Below are positions 8,597-15,301 of a stretch of 15,874 nt of DNA, in pieces. The DNA is from Pseudofrankia asymbiotica. GTDB taxonomy: Bacteria > Actinomycetota > Actinomycetes > Frankiales > Frankiaceae. How positions within the stretch are numbered: position 1 is the first letter of the stretch; every line of letters begins with the position of its first letter. The stretch spans positions 47,843-63,716 of the forward strand of contig NZ_MOMC01000068.1 of NCBI RefSeq assembly GCF_001983105.1, written 5' to 3'. The notes under the pieces were generated by a model. It was not told the DNA's origin. It saw only the letters and a list, made by a program, of their open reading frames with translations, and did not search any database. Both the position numbers and the translations under genes were made by a program.

Positions 8597-9982
8597 ATGA
8601 GCAAGCCGATCAAGCAGGTCCACCTGGCGGCCCACTTTCCCGGCGTGAACAACACCACCGTGTGGAGTGACCCGGCTGCCGGCAGCCACATCGATTTCGC
8701 CTCGTTCCGCCACTTCGCGCAGACCGCCGAGCGCGGCAAGTTCGACTTCTTCTTCCTGGCCGAGGGGCTGCGGCTGCGCGAGCAGAACGGGCTGATCTAC
8801 GACCTTGACGTCGTCGGCCGGCCGGACACGTTCACCGTGCTGGCCGCGCTCGCCGCCGTCACCGAGCGCATCGGCCTGACCGGCACGATCAACTCGACCT
8901 TCAACGAGCCCTACGAGGTCGCCCGGCAGTTCGCCAGCCTGGATCACCTCTCCGGCGGCCGCACGGCCTGGAACGTCGTCACCTCCTGGGACGCGTTCAC
9001 CGGCGAGAACTTCCGCCGGGGCGGCTACCTACCGCAGGAGGAGCGCTACGCCCGGGCGAAGGCGTTCCTGACGACGGCGCTCGAGCTGTTCGACTCCTGG
9101 ACGGGCGACGAGATCGTCGCCGACCGGGAGGCGGGGCGGTTCCTGAGCCGGCCGCTGCCAGGCGCGTTCCGCCACGAGGACGCGTACTTCGACATCTCCG
9201 GCCACTTCAACGTGCCGCGCGGACCGCAGGGACGCCCGGTCATCTTCCAGGCCGGTGACTCCGAGGAGGGTCGCGAGTTCGCCGCCGCCAGCGCCGACGC
9301 GATCTTCACCGGTCACGCCACCCTCGAGGCGGGGCAGGCGTTCTACGCCGACGTGAAGGGACGCCTCGCCCGCTATGGACGCGCGCGCGACTCGCTGCTG
9401 GTGCTGCCCGCGGCGACCTTCGTGCTGGGCGACACCGACGCCGAGGCGGCCGAGCTGGCCCACGAGGTCCGGCTCAGCCAGGTCAGCGGTCAGACGGCCA
9501 TCAAGTTCCTCGAGCAGCTGTGGAACCGCGACCTGTCCAGCCACGACCCGGACGGCCCCCTGCCCACGGCCGACCCCGTCGTCGGCGAGAACACCGTCGC
9601 GCGCGGCCGGGCGAGCGTGCGGATGTTCCGCGACCCGGTCGCCATCGCCAACCAGTGGCGGGCGCTCGCGGAGGCCAAGAACCTCACCAGCCGTGAGCTG
9701 ATCATCGAGGTGACCGGCCGGCAGACGTTCGTCGGCTCACCGGCGACCGTGGCGAGGGCGATCAACGACCTGGTCCAGGCGGACGCGTCCGACGGTTTCA
9801 TCCTCGTCCCGCATGTCACCCCGGGCGGGCTGGACCCGCTCGTGGACACGGTCGTGCCGCTGCTGCAGGAGCGAGGCGTCTACCGGACCGACTATGAGGG
9901 CACGACCCTGCGCGACCACCTCGGCCTCCCACCGCTCGACGCGCCCGCGCCGGCCTCCGCGCCCGACCGGGCGGTGGTGTAG
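8597..9982 (+). CDS. LLM-class flavin-dependent monooxygenase, NtaA/SnaA/DszA group
   Basis: This 461-aa luciferase-like TIM-barrel oxidoreductase belongs to the nitrilotriacetate-monooxygenase/pristinamycin-synthase/dibenzothiophene-sulfone-monooxygenase group. Those enzymes use reduced FMN, supplied by a separate reductase, to oxygenate C-N or C-S compounds. Diagnostic segments are HLAAHFPGVNNTTVWSDP (9-26), FDFFFLAEG (49-57), RPDTFTVLAALAAVTERIGL (75-94), STFNEPYEVARQFASLDHLS (100-119), GRTAWNVVTS (121-130) followed by WDAFTGENFRRGG (131-143), and PVIFQAGDSEEGREFAA in the centre. The length is normal for the group (about 440-480 aa). The start is ATG at 8597, behind GAGAGAGG. The substrate cannot be read from the sequence; organosulfur or amine substrates are both possible. 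A flavin reductase that could serve it lies 1.6 kb downstream on the other strand. Confidence 0.93.
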   Translation: MSKPIKQVHLAAHFPGVNNTTVWSDPAAGSHIDFASFRHFAQTAERGKFDFFFLAEGLRLREQNGLIYDLDVVGRPDTFTVLAALAAVTERIGLTGTINSTFNEPYEVARQFASLDHLSGGRTAWNVVTSWDAFTGENFRRGGYLPQEERYARAKAFLTTALELFDSWTGDEIVADREAGRFLSRPLPGAFRHEDAYFDISGHFNVPRGPQGRPVIFQAGDSEEGREFAAASADAIFTGHATLEAGQAFYADVKGRLARYGRARDSLLVLPAATFVLGDTDAEAAELAHEVRLSQVSGQTAIKFLEQLWNRDLSSHDPDGPLPTADPVVGENTVARGRASVRMFRDPVAIANQWRALAEAKNLTSRELIIEVTGRQTFVGSPATVARAINDLVQADASDGFILVPHVTPGGLDPLVDTVVPLLQERGVYRTDYEGTTLRDHLGLPPLDAPAPASAPDRAVV

Positions 9983-9988
9983 TCACGG

Positions 9989-10081
9989 GTCGCGGTACAG
10001 GTCGCGGTATAGCCGGTCCCCGATCCCGATCCCGATCTCGACCGGCCCGACCGGCCCGACCGGCCCGACCGGCCCGACCGG
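9989..10081. repeat. Three adjacent short tandem repeats
   Basis: Right after the oxidoreductase stop there are three tandem arrays in succession. The first is a 12-mer in two copies (GTCGCGGTACAG/GTCGCGGTATAG, 9989-10012). The second is a 6-mer CCCGAT in three copies (10019-10036). The third is a 9-mer ACCGGCCCG in four full copies plus ACCGG (10041-10081). The three units are unrelated to each other. The 9-mer would read Thr-Gly-Pro in one frame, but there is no supported gene there. The region is probably prone to replication slippage. Confidence 0.85.
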
Positions 10082-10194
10082 TGCGCGGGCGCCGCGCGAC
10101 ACCGCGCCGCCATCGCCGGCGAGCGCGGCGATCCGGGCCTTCGACGCCATTGTCTATCTTTCTGGTGGAGAATAAGGGGCGCCATCGGCGGGGC

Positions 10195-10200
10195 TACGAT
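10195..10200 (+). promoter_or_regulatory. Possible -10 box of the sulfotransferase-like gene
   Basis: TACGAT fits TANNNT and lies 30 bases before the chosen ATG at 10231, which would give a leader of about 24 bases. No clear -35 is seen. The preceding AT-rich stretch (10149-10176) is unusual in this GC-rich window. Confidence 0.3.
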
Positions 10201-10230
10201 CATGTGTCAGGAACGGGCCGGGGGGTGAGA

Positions 10231-11103
10231 ATGACGCGGCCGGACTTCGTCGTAGCCGCCCCGCCCGAGACGGGCGGAACGCGGCTCGTCGCCACGCTCG
10301 CTCGCCATCCGGGCCTGCTGCTGACCGCTCCGCGGCAGGCGACGGCGGCCGCGGCGCCCACGAACCAGCATTGGACGCCCGCCGGGCCGGTGGGACCACC
10401 CGCCGATGACATGTGGGAGATCGGCGGGGCCGCCGGCGTCGAGGACGGGCCGGCGGTACCCGCGGGGAGCCGCCACGGCGTCGTGGCGCCGTACCTGCTC
10501 GCGGATTTCACGGCGCAGCGGCGGCTGCACGAGTGCATGGCCTATCCTCGGCTGCTGGTCGCGCTGCGCGACCCGATCGACCGGGCATACGCCGCCTGGC
10601 GGCGCGCGCGGGCCGCTGGGGCCGAGCCGCTGGCCGACTTCGTCGCGGCGCTGCTCGCTGAGCCGGAACGCGCCAGGGCCGGCTACGGCTGGGCATGGCG
10701 CTACGCGGAGCTGGGCCGCTACGGCTGCCAACTGCGAAAGCTGTACACCCTGTACAGCCCCGGCCAGGTGCTGCTCGTGCATTATCCGGACCTGGTCGCC
10801 GGGCCGGCCGCCGTCTTCGACCGGGCCTGCGGCTTCCTCGGCGTCCGCAAGGGCGCGGCCGGCGATCCGCGTCCCGAGCTCGCCACCGGAACCGGCGCGG
10901 GAGTGGGAGCCGGAGCGGGAGCCGGGCCGGCCGTCGAGCCTGGCCAGTCGGACGACCGCCCGCCGCCCGAGCTACGCGCGCGGGCCCTGGAGCTGTTCCA
11001 GGAGGACATACACCTGCTGGAGTCGGTGACCCACCGTTCCTTCGGCGCCTGGCTCACACCGTCCGGCGGGCCGGCCCCCGTCGCACGCGCCGCGGACACC
11101 TGA
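10231..11103 (+). CDS. Sulfotransferase-fold protein with weakened PAPS site
   Basis: This 290-residue protein has the PAPS-sulfotransferase fold, of the heparan/NodH-like kind. The N-terminal segment PDFVVAAPPETGGTRLVATL (4-23) and HPGL (26-29) correspond to the 5'-phosphosulfate loop. The segment LLVALRDPIDRAYAAWRRA (108-126) corresponds to the 3'-phosphate site. The segments YAELGRYGCQLRKLY and QVLLVHYPDLVAGP followed by FDRACGFLGV are typical, as is the C-terminal LELFQEDIHLLESVTHRSFGAWL region. Two features are unusual: the loop reads ETGGT instead of the common RSGTT or KTGTT pattern, and Ala121 stands where a conserved Ser usually contacts the 3'-phosphate. An Ala/Gly/Pro-rich insertion precedes the C-terminal helix. 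The start is ATG at 10231, behind GGGGGTGAGA; the frame stays open 50 codons further upstream, but that stretch is Arg-rich and not conserved-looking. Activity and acceptor are unknown. Confidence 0.75.
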   Translation: MTRPDFVVAAPPETGGTRLVATLARHPGLLLTAPRQATAAAAPTNQHWTPAGPVGPPADDMWEIGGAAGVEDGPAVPAGSRHGVVAPYLLADFTAQRRLHECMAYPRLLVALRDPIDRAYAAWRRARAAGAEPLADFVAALLAEPERARAGYGWAWRYAELGRYGCQLRKLYTLYSPGQVLLVHYPDLVAGPAAVFDRACGFLGVRKGAAGDPRPELATGTGAGVGAGAGAGPAVEPGQSDDRPPPELRARALELFQEDIHLLESVTHRSFGAWLTPSGGPAPVARAADT

Positions 11104-11176
11104 CCTCGCGCCTGCCCGCGCGGCCAGTACCTGGAGCCCGCGCGCCACCAGGGCGGCCGCCGGCCGCGCCGCCGGG

Positions 11177-11182
11177 TAACGT
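11177..11182 (+). promoter_or_regulatory. -10 box for a leaderless DUF2530 transcript
   Basis: TAACGT fits TANNNT and ends exactly seven bases before the GTG at 11190. That spacing puts the transcription start on the start codon, as in leaderless actinobacterial genes. There is no Shine-Dalgarno sequence between the box and the start codon. Confidence 0.5.
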
Positions 11183-11189
11183 CGCCGAC

Positions 11190-11549
11190 GTGGAGGCGCA
11201 TGCTACGACGAGCCAGGGTGCCGGCGCGGCGGGTCGGGAGCCGGATGGCCCGTCGGAGGCGCCCTCGCGGCCGGAGGGCCTCGAGCCCCGGCCGGACGAC
11301 GGCGCTGGCGGGCTCGCTCCCCTGCCCTACGACGGGGTCGGCTCGGTCGCCGTCGGCACGGTGGCCTGGCTGGTCGCTCTGGTCATCATGCTGCCCTTCA
11401 CCGACGACCTACGGGCCGACGGACACCTGTGGTGGCTCGCCACGGCGGCCTGCGGCCTCGGCCTCGGCCTGCTCGGGCTGGTCATCGTCATCCGCCGCCG
11501 CAACCGCCTCCGCCGCGCCGGCCAGGCCACGCCGCACTCCGAGGCCTGA
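11190..11549 (+). CDS. DUF2530 family small membrane protein
   Basis: This is a 119-residue protein whose function is unknown across the family. Residues 1-45 are a flexible Gly/Pro/Glu-rich cytosolic segment. They are followed by PYDGVGSVAVGTVAWLVALV (47-66), which opens the first membrane helix (about 52-70). A short loop PFTDDLRADGHLWW is followed by a second helix (about 80-101) and a basic end IRRRNRLRR (101-109), which suggests that the C-terminus faces the cytosol. The helix-loop-helix pattern with WW at the start of helix 2 matches DUF2530. The chosen start is GTG at 11190, because TAACGT lies seven bases upstream; the reading frame itself extends much further upstream, through the sulfotransferase-like gene, without conservation-like content. 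It lies on the same strand, 86 bases after that gene. Confidence 0.8.
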   Translation: MEAHATTSQGAGAAGREPDGPSEAPSRPEGLEPRPDDGAGGLAPLPYDGVGSVAVGTVAWLVALVIMLPFTDDLRADGHLWWLATAACGLGLGLLGLVIVIRRRNRLRRAGQATPHSEA

Positions 11550-11557
11550 CCACATCC

Positions 11558-11581
11558 GGCGCCGGACCGCGCGCCGGCGCC
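11558..11581. terminator. Candidate bidirectional hairpin between convergent genes
   Basis: GGCGCCGG (11558-11565) and CCGGCGCC (11574-11581) form a perfect 8-base stem with an 8-base loop. It starts nine bases past the DUF2530 stop and lies 40 bases past the end of the convergent flavin reductase. There is no T-run, which is common for actinobacterial terminators. A 12-base palindrome TCCGGCGCCGGA (11555-11566) overlaps its left arm. Confidence 0.45.
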
Positions 11582-11620
11582 TGGCCGCCCGACCGCTTCG
11601 CGGGCCGTCCGAGCCGCCAG

Positions 11621-12244
11621 CTAGCCCTCGGGGGCCGGCTCCGGTCCTGGCGTCGCGTCCGGCGCGGGCATGTCGGAGATCGTGCCGTAGCGGCCGTCGT
11701 GGTACAGAAGCGGCTCGTCCGCCCGGTCGAGCTGGCTGTCCACCACCTCGGCGACGACGAGATAGCTCTCGCCGGCGGCGATCCGATGCTCGATCCTCGC
11801 CCGCAGCCAGACGGCGACATCGGACAGCACCGGCTCACCGGTCGGCAGGACGCGCCAGCGGACCGGCGGCGCGAACCGGTCGACGCCGCTCGTCGCGAAC
11901 CGCCGGGCGATCTCCTCGTGATCGGATGAGAGCAGGTGCACCACCAGCGTCTCGGCGGTCAGCATCGCGGGCGCGGACGACGACGTGCTCGACAGCGACA
12001 ACGACAGCAGTGGCGGCGTGGCCGACAGCGACGCGACCGACGTCGCGGTGAACCCGACCGGGCCGGCCGGGCCGGTCAGGGTGACGACCGCGACGCCGGC
12101 GGCGTGCCGGCGGAAGACCCGCCGAAGCGTCTCCGGATCGATGGTGGGCGCGGCGGTCGGCTCACGGCGGGCCAGCACCACCGGCCGTGGTTCCCGTACC
12201 GCGCCAGCCACGAACTCGGTCGACGGTTTCACACCTCTACCCAA
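11621..12244 (-). CDS. Flavin reductase (HpaC-like, FMN-binding split barrel)
   Basis: This 207-residue product belongs to the flavin reductase family that supplies reduced FMN to two-component monooxygenases, using NAD(P)H. The domain runs from about residue 35 to 195. It begins with IDPETLRRVFRRHAAGVAVV (35-54) and continues through GPVGFTATSVASLSATPPLLS, the flavin-binding strand region, then HLLSSDHEEIARRFA, then AVWLRARIEHRIAAGESYLV and LLYHDGRYG, all typical. The start is uncertain: TTG at 12244 opens the longest frame and GTG at 12232 (203 aa) is an alternative; neither has a convincing ribosome-binding site, and residues 1-33 are unlikely to belong to the fold. It follows the winged-helix gene on the same strand after 116 bases and could be co-transcribed with it. 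Pairing with the monooxygenase at 8597-9982 is plausible but inferred. Confidence 0.88.
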   Translation of the reverse strand: MGRGVKPSTEFVAGAVREPRPVVLARREPTAAPTIDPETLRRVFRRHAAGVAVVTLTGPAGPVGFTATSVASLSATPPLLSLSLSSTSSSAPAMLTAETLVVHLLSSDHEEIARRFATSGVDRFAPPVRWRVLPTGEPVLSDVAVWLRARIEHRIAAGESYLVVAEVVDSQLDRADEPLLYHDGRYGTISDMPAPDATPGPEPAPEG

Positions 12245-12360
12245 CAGTTCCGAGAGTCGCCACGCAGCCAGAACCCGGGGTGATTTGGACCAGGATCACG
12301 CCGCCGTGGCCGACGCGGCCGACGCGGCGTCGCCAGCGCCGGCCGGCCCAGCCCGCGCCG

Positions 12361-12954
12361 TCAGCCGAGCAGGTCGGCCGTGGCGGGACGGTAGCGATAG
12401 CCGACGCGGCGGACGGTCTCGATCCGGATCCGGTGCTCGGGCCCCAGCTTGCGGCGCAGCCGGGTCACCAGCACGTCGACGGTGCGGCCGGCCTGACCGG
12501 GGTCGTCCTCGACGTGGTGTCCCCAGACGTGGCGCAGCAGCGCCGCCCTGGAGTACACGCGGCCGGGGTGGCGGACCAGGAAGTCGAGCACCTCGAACTC
12601 GAGGTAGGTCAGGTCGAGCAGCTCGCCGTCGAGCCAGGCGGCCCAGGCGGACCGGTCGACCAGCAGCCCACGGTGCCCGCGCGGCGCCCCGGCCGGCCCG
12701 GACGAGACGCCGCTGGCTCCCGGCGCGACCGCTCCCGCCCCGGCCAGTGCCCGCAGGGCCGCGGAGCCGCGGTTCAGCTGGTGAAGATCAAAACGCTCGG
12801 CGGCGCTGGCCGGCACACCGGCACGGGCGCGCGCCCCCGAACCGGTGGAGTCGACCGGCGGCCCCGCCGGGCGCCGGACCGTATGGATGGACGCGAGCGC
12901 GGGCACGCGCGGCGAGGTCTGTGGGGCGGGAGCGGCGGCGGGCTGCGGCGACAT
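12361..12954 (-). CDS. OmpR/PhoB-type winged-helix DNA-binding protein without receiver domain
   Basis: This is a 197-residue probable transcription regulator. Residues 1-90 are Ala/Pro/Gly-rich and disordered-looking, with no receiver domain or phosphorylatable Asp site. Residues about 97-190 form a winged helix of the Trans_reg_C type. These include LLDLTYLEFEVLDFLVRHPG (112-131), RVYSRAALLRHVWG (132-145), the recognition helix TVDVLVTRLRRKLG (158-171) and the wing RIRIETVRRVGYRY (175-188). The start ATG at 12954 has GAGGAG six bases upstream, the best ribosome-binding site in the window. Its transcript probably begins far upstream and includes the small leader ORF at 13209-13289. How it senses a signal is not visible, and it could act constitutively or through partners. 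It may form an operon with the flavin reductase downstream. Confidence 0.85.
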   Translation of the reverse strand: MSPQPAAAPAPQTSPRVPALASIHTVRRPAGPPVDSTGSGARARAGVPASAAERFDLHQLNRGSAALRALAGAGAVAPGASGVSSGPAGAPRGHRGLLVDRSAWAAWLDGELLDLTYLEFEVLDFLVRHPGRVYSRAALLRHVWGHHVEDDPGQAGRTVDVLVTRLRRKLGPEHRIRIETVRRVGYRYRPATADLLG

Positions 12955-13208
12955 GCGGATCTCCTCAGGCGGATGCGGCGCGGGACGAGCGGCGGCGTGG
13001 CAGGTTCCGCCGACGGGTTCTGCTCGAAAGTGGGGGGCGCGCCGGCCGGGGATTGCCGCCTCGTGCCCGCCCCCGGCCGTTGTCGACGGCCGTGGCAGAG
13101 GGGGCGGTTCGCGGCCGGGTCTGGCGGCGTGAGGCGGTTCAGCCGCGACGCCGGAAACCGGCGAGGCGGGTGAACGAAGAGTGGCTGGCGGCTAGGGCGG
13201 CGGGGTCT
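12955..13208 (-). promoter_or_regulatory. Structured leader between the small ORF and the winged-helix gene
   Basis: These 254 bases carry no further ORF that I can support. Two short perfect hairpins are present: CGCCGG/CCGGCG around a 3-base loop (13149-13163), and GGCCGT/ACGGCC around 5 bases (13075-13091). The first begins 46 bases after the leader-ORF stop. With the small ORF upstream, the layout is that of an attenuated leader. No T-run follows either hairpin, so if termination occurs it may depend on Rho. Confidence 0.35.
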
Positions 13209-13289
13209 TCAGCGGACCGGACAGGCCGCGGAGGCGACCCGGAGCAGGTCGATGTAGCCCCGGGTGACCAGATAGGCCGGCTTCAGCAC
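13209..13289 (-). CDS. Putative leader peptide (actinobacterial cysteine-type)
   Basis: This is a 26-codon ORF from GTG (13289) to TGA (13209). Its product ends TRGYIDLLRVASAACPVR. Short actinobacterial leader peptides upstream of sulfur and flavin-monooxygenase operons have the pattern (T/S)RRHxDLxRVxSAxCxR, which this matches closely. 24 of 26 codons end in G or C, unlike the in-frame sequence just upstream. A longer version from GTG at 13352 (47 codons) is possible, but its extra part has mixed codon use. No Shine-Dalgarno sequence is seen. The peptide itself is probably without function; translation through the Cys codon (TGT, 13221-13223) would report cysteine or charged tRNA-Cys supply to the downstream winged-helix and flavin-reductase genes. 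Family recognition is from memory and regulation is inferred. Confidence 0.65.
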   Translation of the reverse strand: MLKPAYLVTRGYIDLLRVASAACPVR

Positions 13290-13382
13290 GAAAGCAACGG
13301 AAACACACGTGTAGCGTGCTCGCCAACGCTTTCGCGGCGTGTCGTGATTCACTTTTCTACAACTTGACTGAACAAAGTGAGA
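13290..13382 (-). promoter_or_regulatory. AT-rich promoter or operator region with dyads
   Basis: This is the most AT-rich stretch in the window, between the 2'-5' RNA ligase stop and the small leader ORF. It contains the 8-base palindrome ACACGTGT (13305-13312) and the dyad TCACTTT/AAAGTGA (13349-13355 and 13374-13380). The palindrome is close to the leader-ORF start and is a candidate operator. The dyad, just past the RNA ligase stop, could instead act as that gene's terminator. No convincing -35/-10 pair was found. Confidence 0.4.
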
Positions 13383-14093
13383 TCAAAGATCATCGGCATC
13401 GCCGGATCGGGCCCCCTCCAGAGGCCACGTCGACTCGACGGTGTAGTACGGATGCCGGCCCAGCACGCTCCTCATGAGATCGAACCGGTCGACCGTCCAG
13501 GCCAGGGCCGGCAGCTCGCCGAGTGCCGCCAGCACCGGTCGCAGGTCGGTGCCGCTCACCTCCCGCCCCCGCCCGGAGCCGGCGTGACCGGGGCCATCCT
13601 GCCGCCTTGATCGCCGATCGTCGCGCGCCCGCGCCAACGTCAGGTGCGCGCGCAGCGGCCGATCGTCGAGGCCGGCCACCCCGGCCTTCGCCGCCGCCCG
13701 CCGCGCCCCGGCGGCCAGGGGAGCCAGCTCGCCGGCCACGCCCGCCCACAGGACCCGATCCCCGAACCGGCCCACCCCCGCCAGCCGCACGTCGACCGGA
13801 GGGTGGCGACGCGCGACGCGGCCGAGCCGATCGGACAGGCCCTCGCGCAGCCCGTCATCGACCGTGCCGAGGAACGCCAGGGTCAGGTGGATCCGCTCCA
13901 CGTCGACCCAGCGCAGTGCCGGTGCCACCGGCCGAGCCCGACCGACCGCCGCGACCAGAGCGTCGATCACCTCGGCCGGCGGTGTCGCGGCCACGAACAG
14001 CCTCGCCCCGGTCGGGTGCTCCCCGGAGACCGCGGTCGAAGGCCGCGCTCCCGTGGCGAGGCCTCGCCCGGACGCGGGCGGTTCGGCGGGCAT
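13383..14093 (-). CDS. thpR: RNA 2',3'-cyclic phosphodiesterase (2'-5' RNA ligase, LigT-like)
   Basis: This 236-residue protein belongs to the 2H phosphoesterase superfamily. The two defining HxTx motifs are HLTL at 69-72 (in RIHLTLAFLG) and HLTL at 150-153 (in LRAHLTLARA), 81 residues apart as expected. The fold opens with RLFVAATPPAEVIDALVAAV (31-50), typical of ThpR. Known members hydrolyse RNA 2',3'-cyclic phosphates to 2'-phosphates and ligate 2'-5' RNA ends; the physiological substrate is unclear. An Arg/Gly-rich loop follows the second motif. The start is ATG at 14093, with AGGGGGA about four bases upstream; the longer open frame upstream runs antisense through the neighbouring gene and is not credible. 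Residues 1-28 are low complexity. It is divergent from the Gfo/Idh-fold gene, with 127 bases between the starts. Confidence 0.9.
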   Translation of the reverse strand: MPAEPPASGRGLATGARPSTAVSGEHPTGARLFVAATPPAEVIDALVAAVGRARPVAPALRWVDVERIHLTLAFLGTVDDGLREGLSDRLGRVARRHPPVDVRLAGVGRFGDRVLWAGVAGELAPLAAGARRAAAKAGVAGLDDRPLRAHLTLARARDDRRSRRQDGPGHAGSGRGREVSGTDLRPVLAALGELPALAWTVDRFDLMRSVLGRHPYYTVESTWPLEGARSGDADDL

Positions 14094-14220
14094 CACGTCC
14101 CCCTTGCTCACGGACGGACCGGCGGCGGCGCGGGGCGCCTCGGCCAGCTCAGGATTCGCCGGCGTGACTCGGTCCGAGCGGGCTTCGCGCGGGCACCCGG
14201 CAGAGGCACTATCTCTAGCC

Positions 14221-15240
14221 ATGACCACCGTGCCTGAGCTTGTCGGCCCGCGCGACCCCGTGGTCGCCCGTGCCTGGCGGGAGCGACGGCGCACGGCCAG
14301 GCGCCTGGCGGGCTCCGGGCGGACGCCGGTCGTCGCCGCGCTGGTCACCGACGGTTCGGAGCGCGCGACCGCGTCGGTGCTGCGGGAGGCCGGTCTGGAC
14401 GTGGTCGGCCTGCTCGCGCCCGAGCCGTTGGAGTCGCTGGCCTGGGCGGCCGACGCCGAGGCGCCAAGGGCGTACAGCGACCTGGCCGCGCTGCTGTCGG
14501 ACGAGATCGAGGCCGTGTGCATCGAGCTGGCGCCGCCGGGGTCGGATCTGATCGCCCGGCGAGCGGCCGAGGCGGGCCTGCACGTGTTGATGGTGCGGGC
14601 GGCGACGGGCGACCCGGCCGCGCTGCGCGCCGTGGCCGACGTGGCCGAGGACGCGGACCTCGCGCACGTCGTCGCCTTCGACGACCGGGCGTGGCCGGCG
14701 GCCCGCCACGTGCAGGCGTCCGTGCCCACGCTCGGCCGCCTCACCCAGATGACGGTCGTGGGAGCGCCGTCCGGGCCGCTGGGCCGGGCGGAGATCCTCG
14801 ACCTCACCGGCCGCTGGTGCGGCGACGTGCTGGCCGTGTGTGCCGACCCGGAGGGCATGCCGGCGCGCCGGCTCACGGCGGCCGCCCCGGTCACCCTGGC
14901 GCTCCTGACCACCAGTGGCGCGACGGTCCTGGTACACGAGCGGATGGGCGGGAAGCTCGCCGAGGCGACGTTCACGCTGTGTGGCGAGCAGGGACGGATC
15001 GTCGTCGAGGGCCGCCGGGTCCGCCTGGCCGACCACACCGGGGTGCGCACCGTCTGGACGCCCGAGCCGGTCTCCGAGCGCCCCGGCCTGGTCGAGGCGG
15101 CCTACGAGCTGGTGCGCGCCGTCGAGCTGGGCGACCCCGCGATGGTCCGCGGCGCCACCGTGCACGACCTGCTCACGGTCACCAGGCTGCGGGAGGCCGC
15201 CCGCCGTTCCCGGGACGACGGCGGCTGGGTCGAGCTGTGA
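14221..15240 (+). CDS. Degenerate Gfo/Idh/MocA-fold protein
   Basis: This 339-residue protein has the layout of NAD(P)-dependent Gfo/Idh/MocA oxidoreductases: a Rossmann-like first half and a C-terminal beta-sheet domain. Family-like stretches are LLSDEIEAVCIELAPPGSDL (91-110), ARRAAEAGLHVLM (112-124), VVAFDDRAWPAARHVQ (150-165), the ILDLTGRWCGDVLAV region and EQGRIVVEGRRVRLAD. Two core motifs are missing: the dinucleotide loop GxGxxG is replaced by VVAALVTDGSERA (37-49), and the catalytic EKP after HVL is replaced by MVR (124-126). It may therefore not be a dehydrogenase. Start ATG at 14221: TATCTC ends five bases before it, suggesting a leaderless transcript, and the only GAGG lies too far upstream. 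The frame is open further upstream, but that stretch is antisense to the RNA ligase gene. Confidence 0.72.
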   Translation: MTTVPELVGPRDPVVARAWRERRRTARRLAGSGRTPVVAALVTDGSERATASVLREAGLDVVGLLAPEPLESLAWAADAEAPRAYSDLAALLSDEIEAVCIELAPPGSDLIARRAAEAGLHVLMVRAATGDPAALRAVADVAEDADLAHVVAFDDRAWPAARHVQASVPTLGRLTQMTVVGAPSGPLGRAEILDLTGRWCGDVLAVCADPEGMPARRLTAAAPVTLALLTTSGATVLVHERMGGKLAEATFTLCGEQGRIVVEGRRVRLADHTGVRTVWTPEPVSERPGLVEAAYELVRAVELGDPAMVRGATVHDLLTVTRLREAARRSRDDGGWVEL

Positions 15241-15301
15241 CGGCCCCGCGCGTCCGTCCGCCCACGCTCCCACCAGGGCGGCGGCGAGGGCGCCAGCGGA
15301 G

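Noticed and set aside
10041..10081. Collagen-like Thr-Gly-Pro repeat peptide
   Set aside because: Only the translation of a 9-base tandem repeat in an intergenic region; no start, ribosome-binding site or flanking coding signal supports it.
10202..10228. Eight-codon ORF (MCQERAGG) just before the sulfotransferase-like gene
   Set aside because: Looked like a Cys-containing leader, but its ATG is one base after the TACGAT box and so probably not in the transcript; too short to judge.
11985..13367. 460-codon plus-strand open frame
   Set aside because: Runs antisense through flavin reductase and winged-helix genes; Arg/Pro/Ala-rich with no domain.
14094..15050. N-terminal extension of the 2'-5' RNA ligase frame to 555 codons
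   Set aside because: The extension is antisense to the Gfo/Idh-fold gene and Ser/Arg/Thr-rich; the ATG at 14093 has a good ribosome-binding site.
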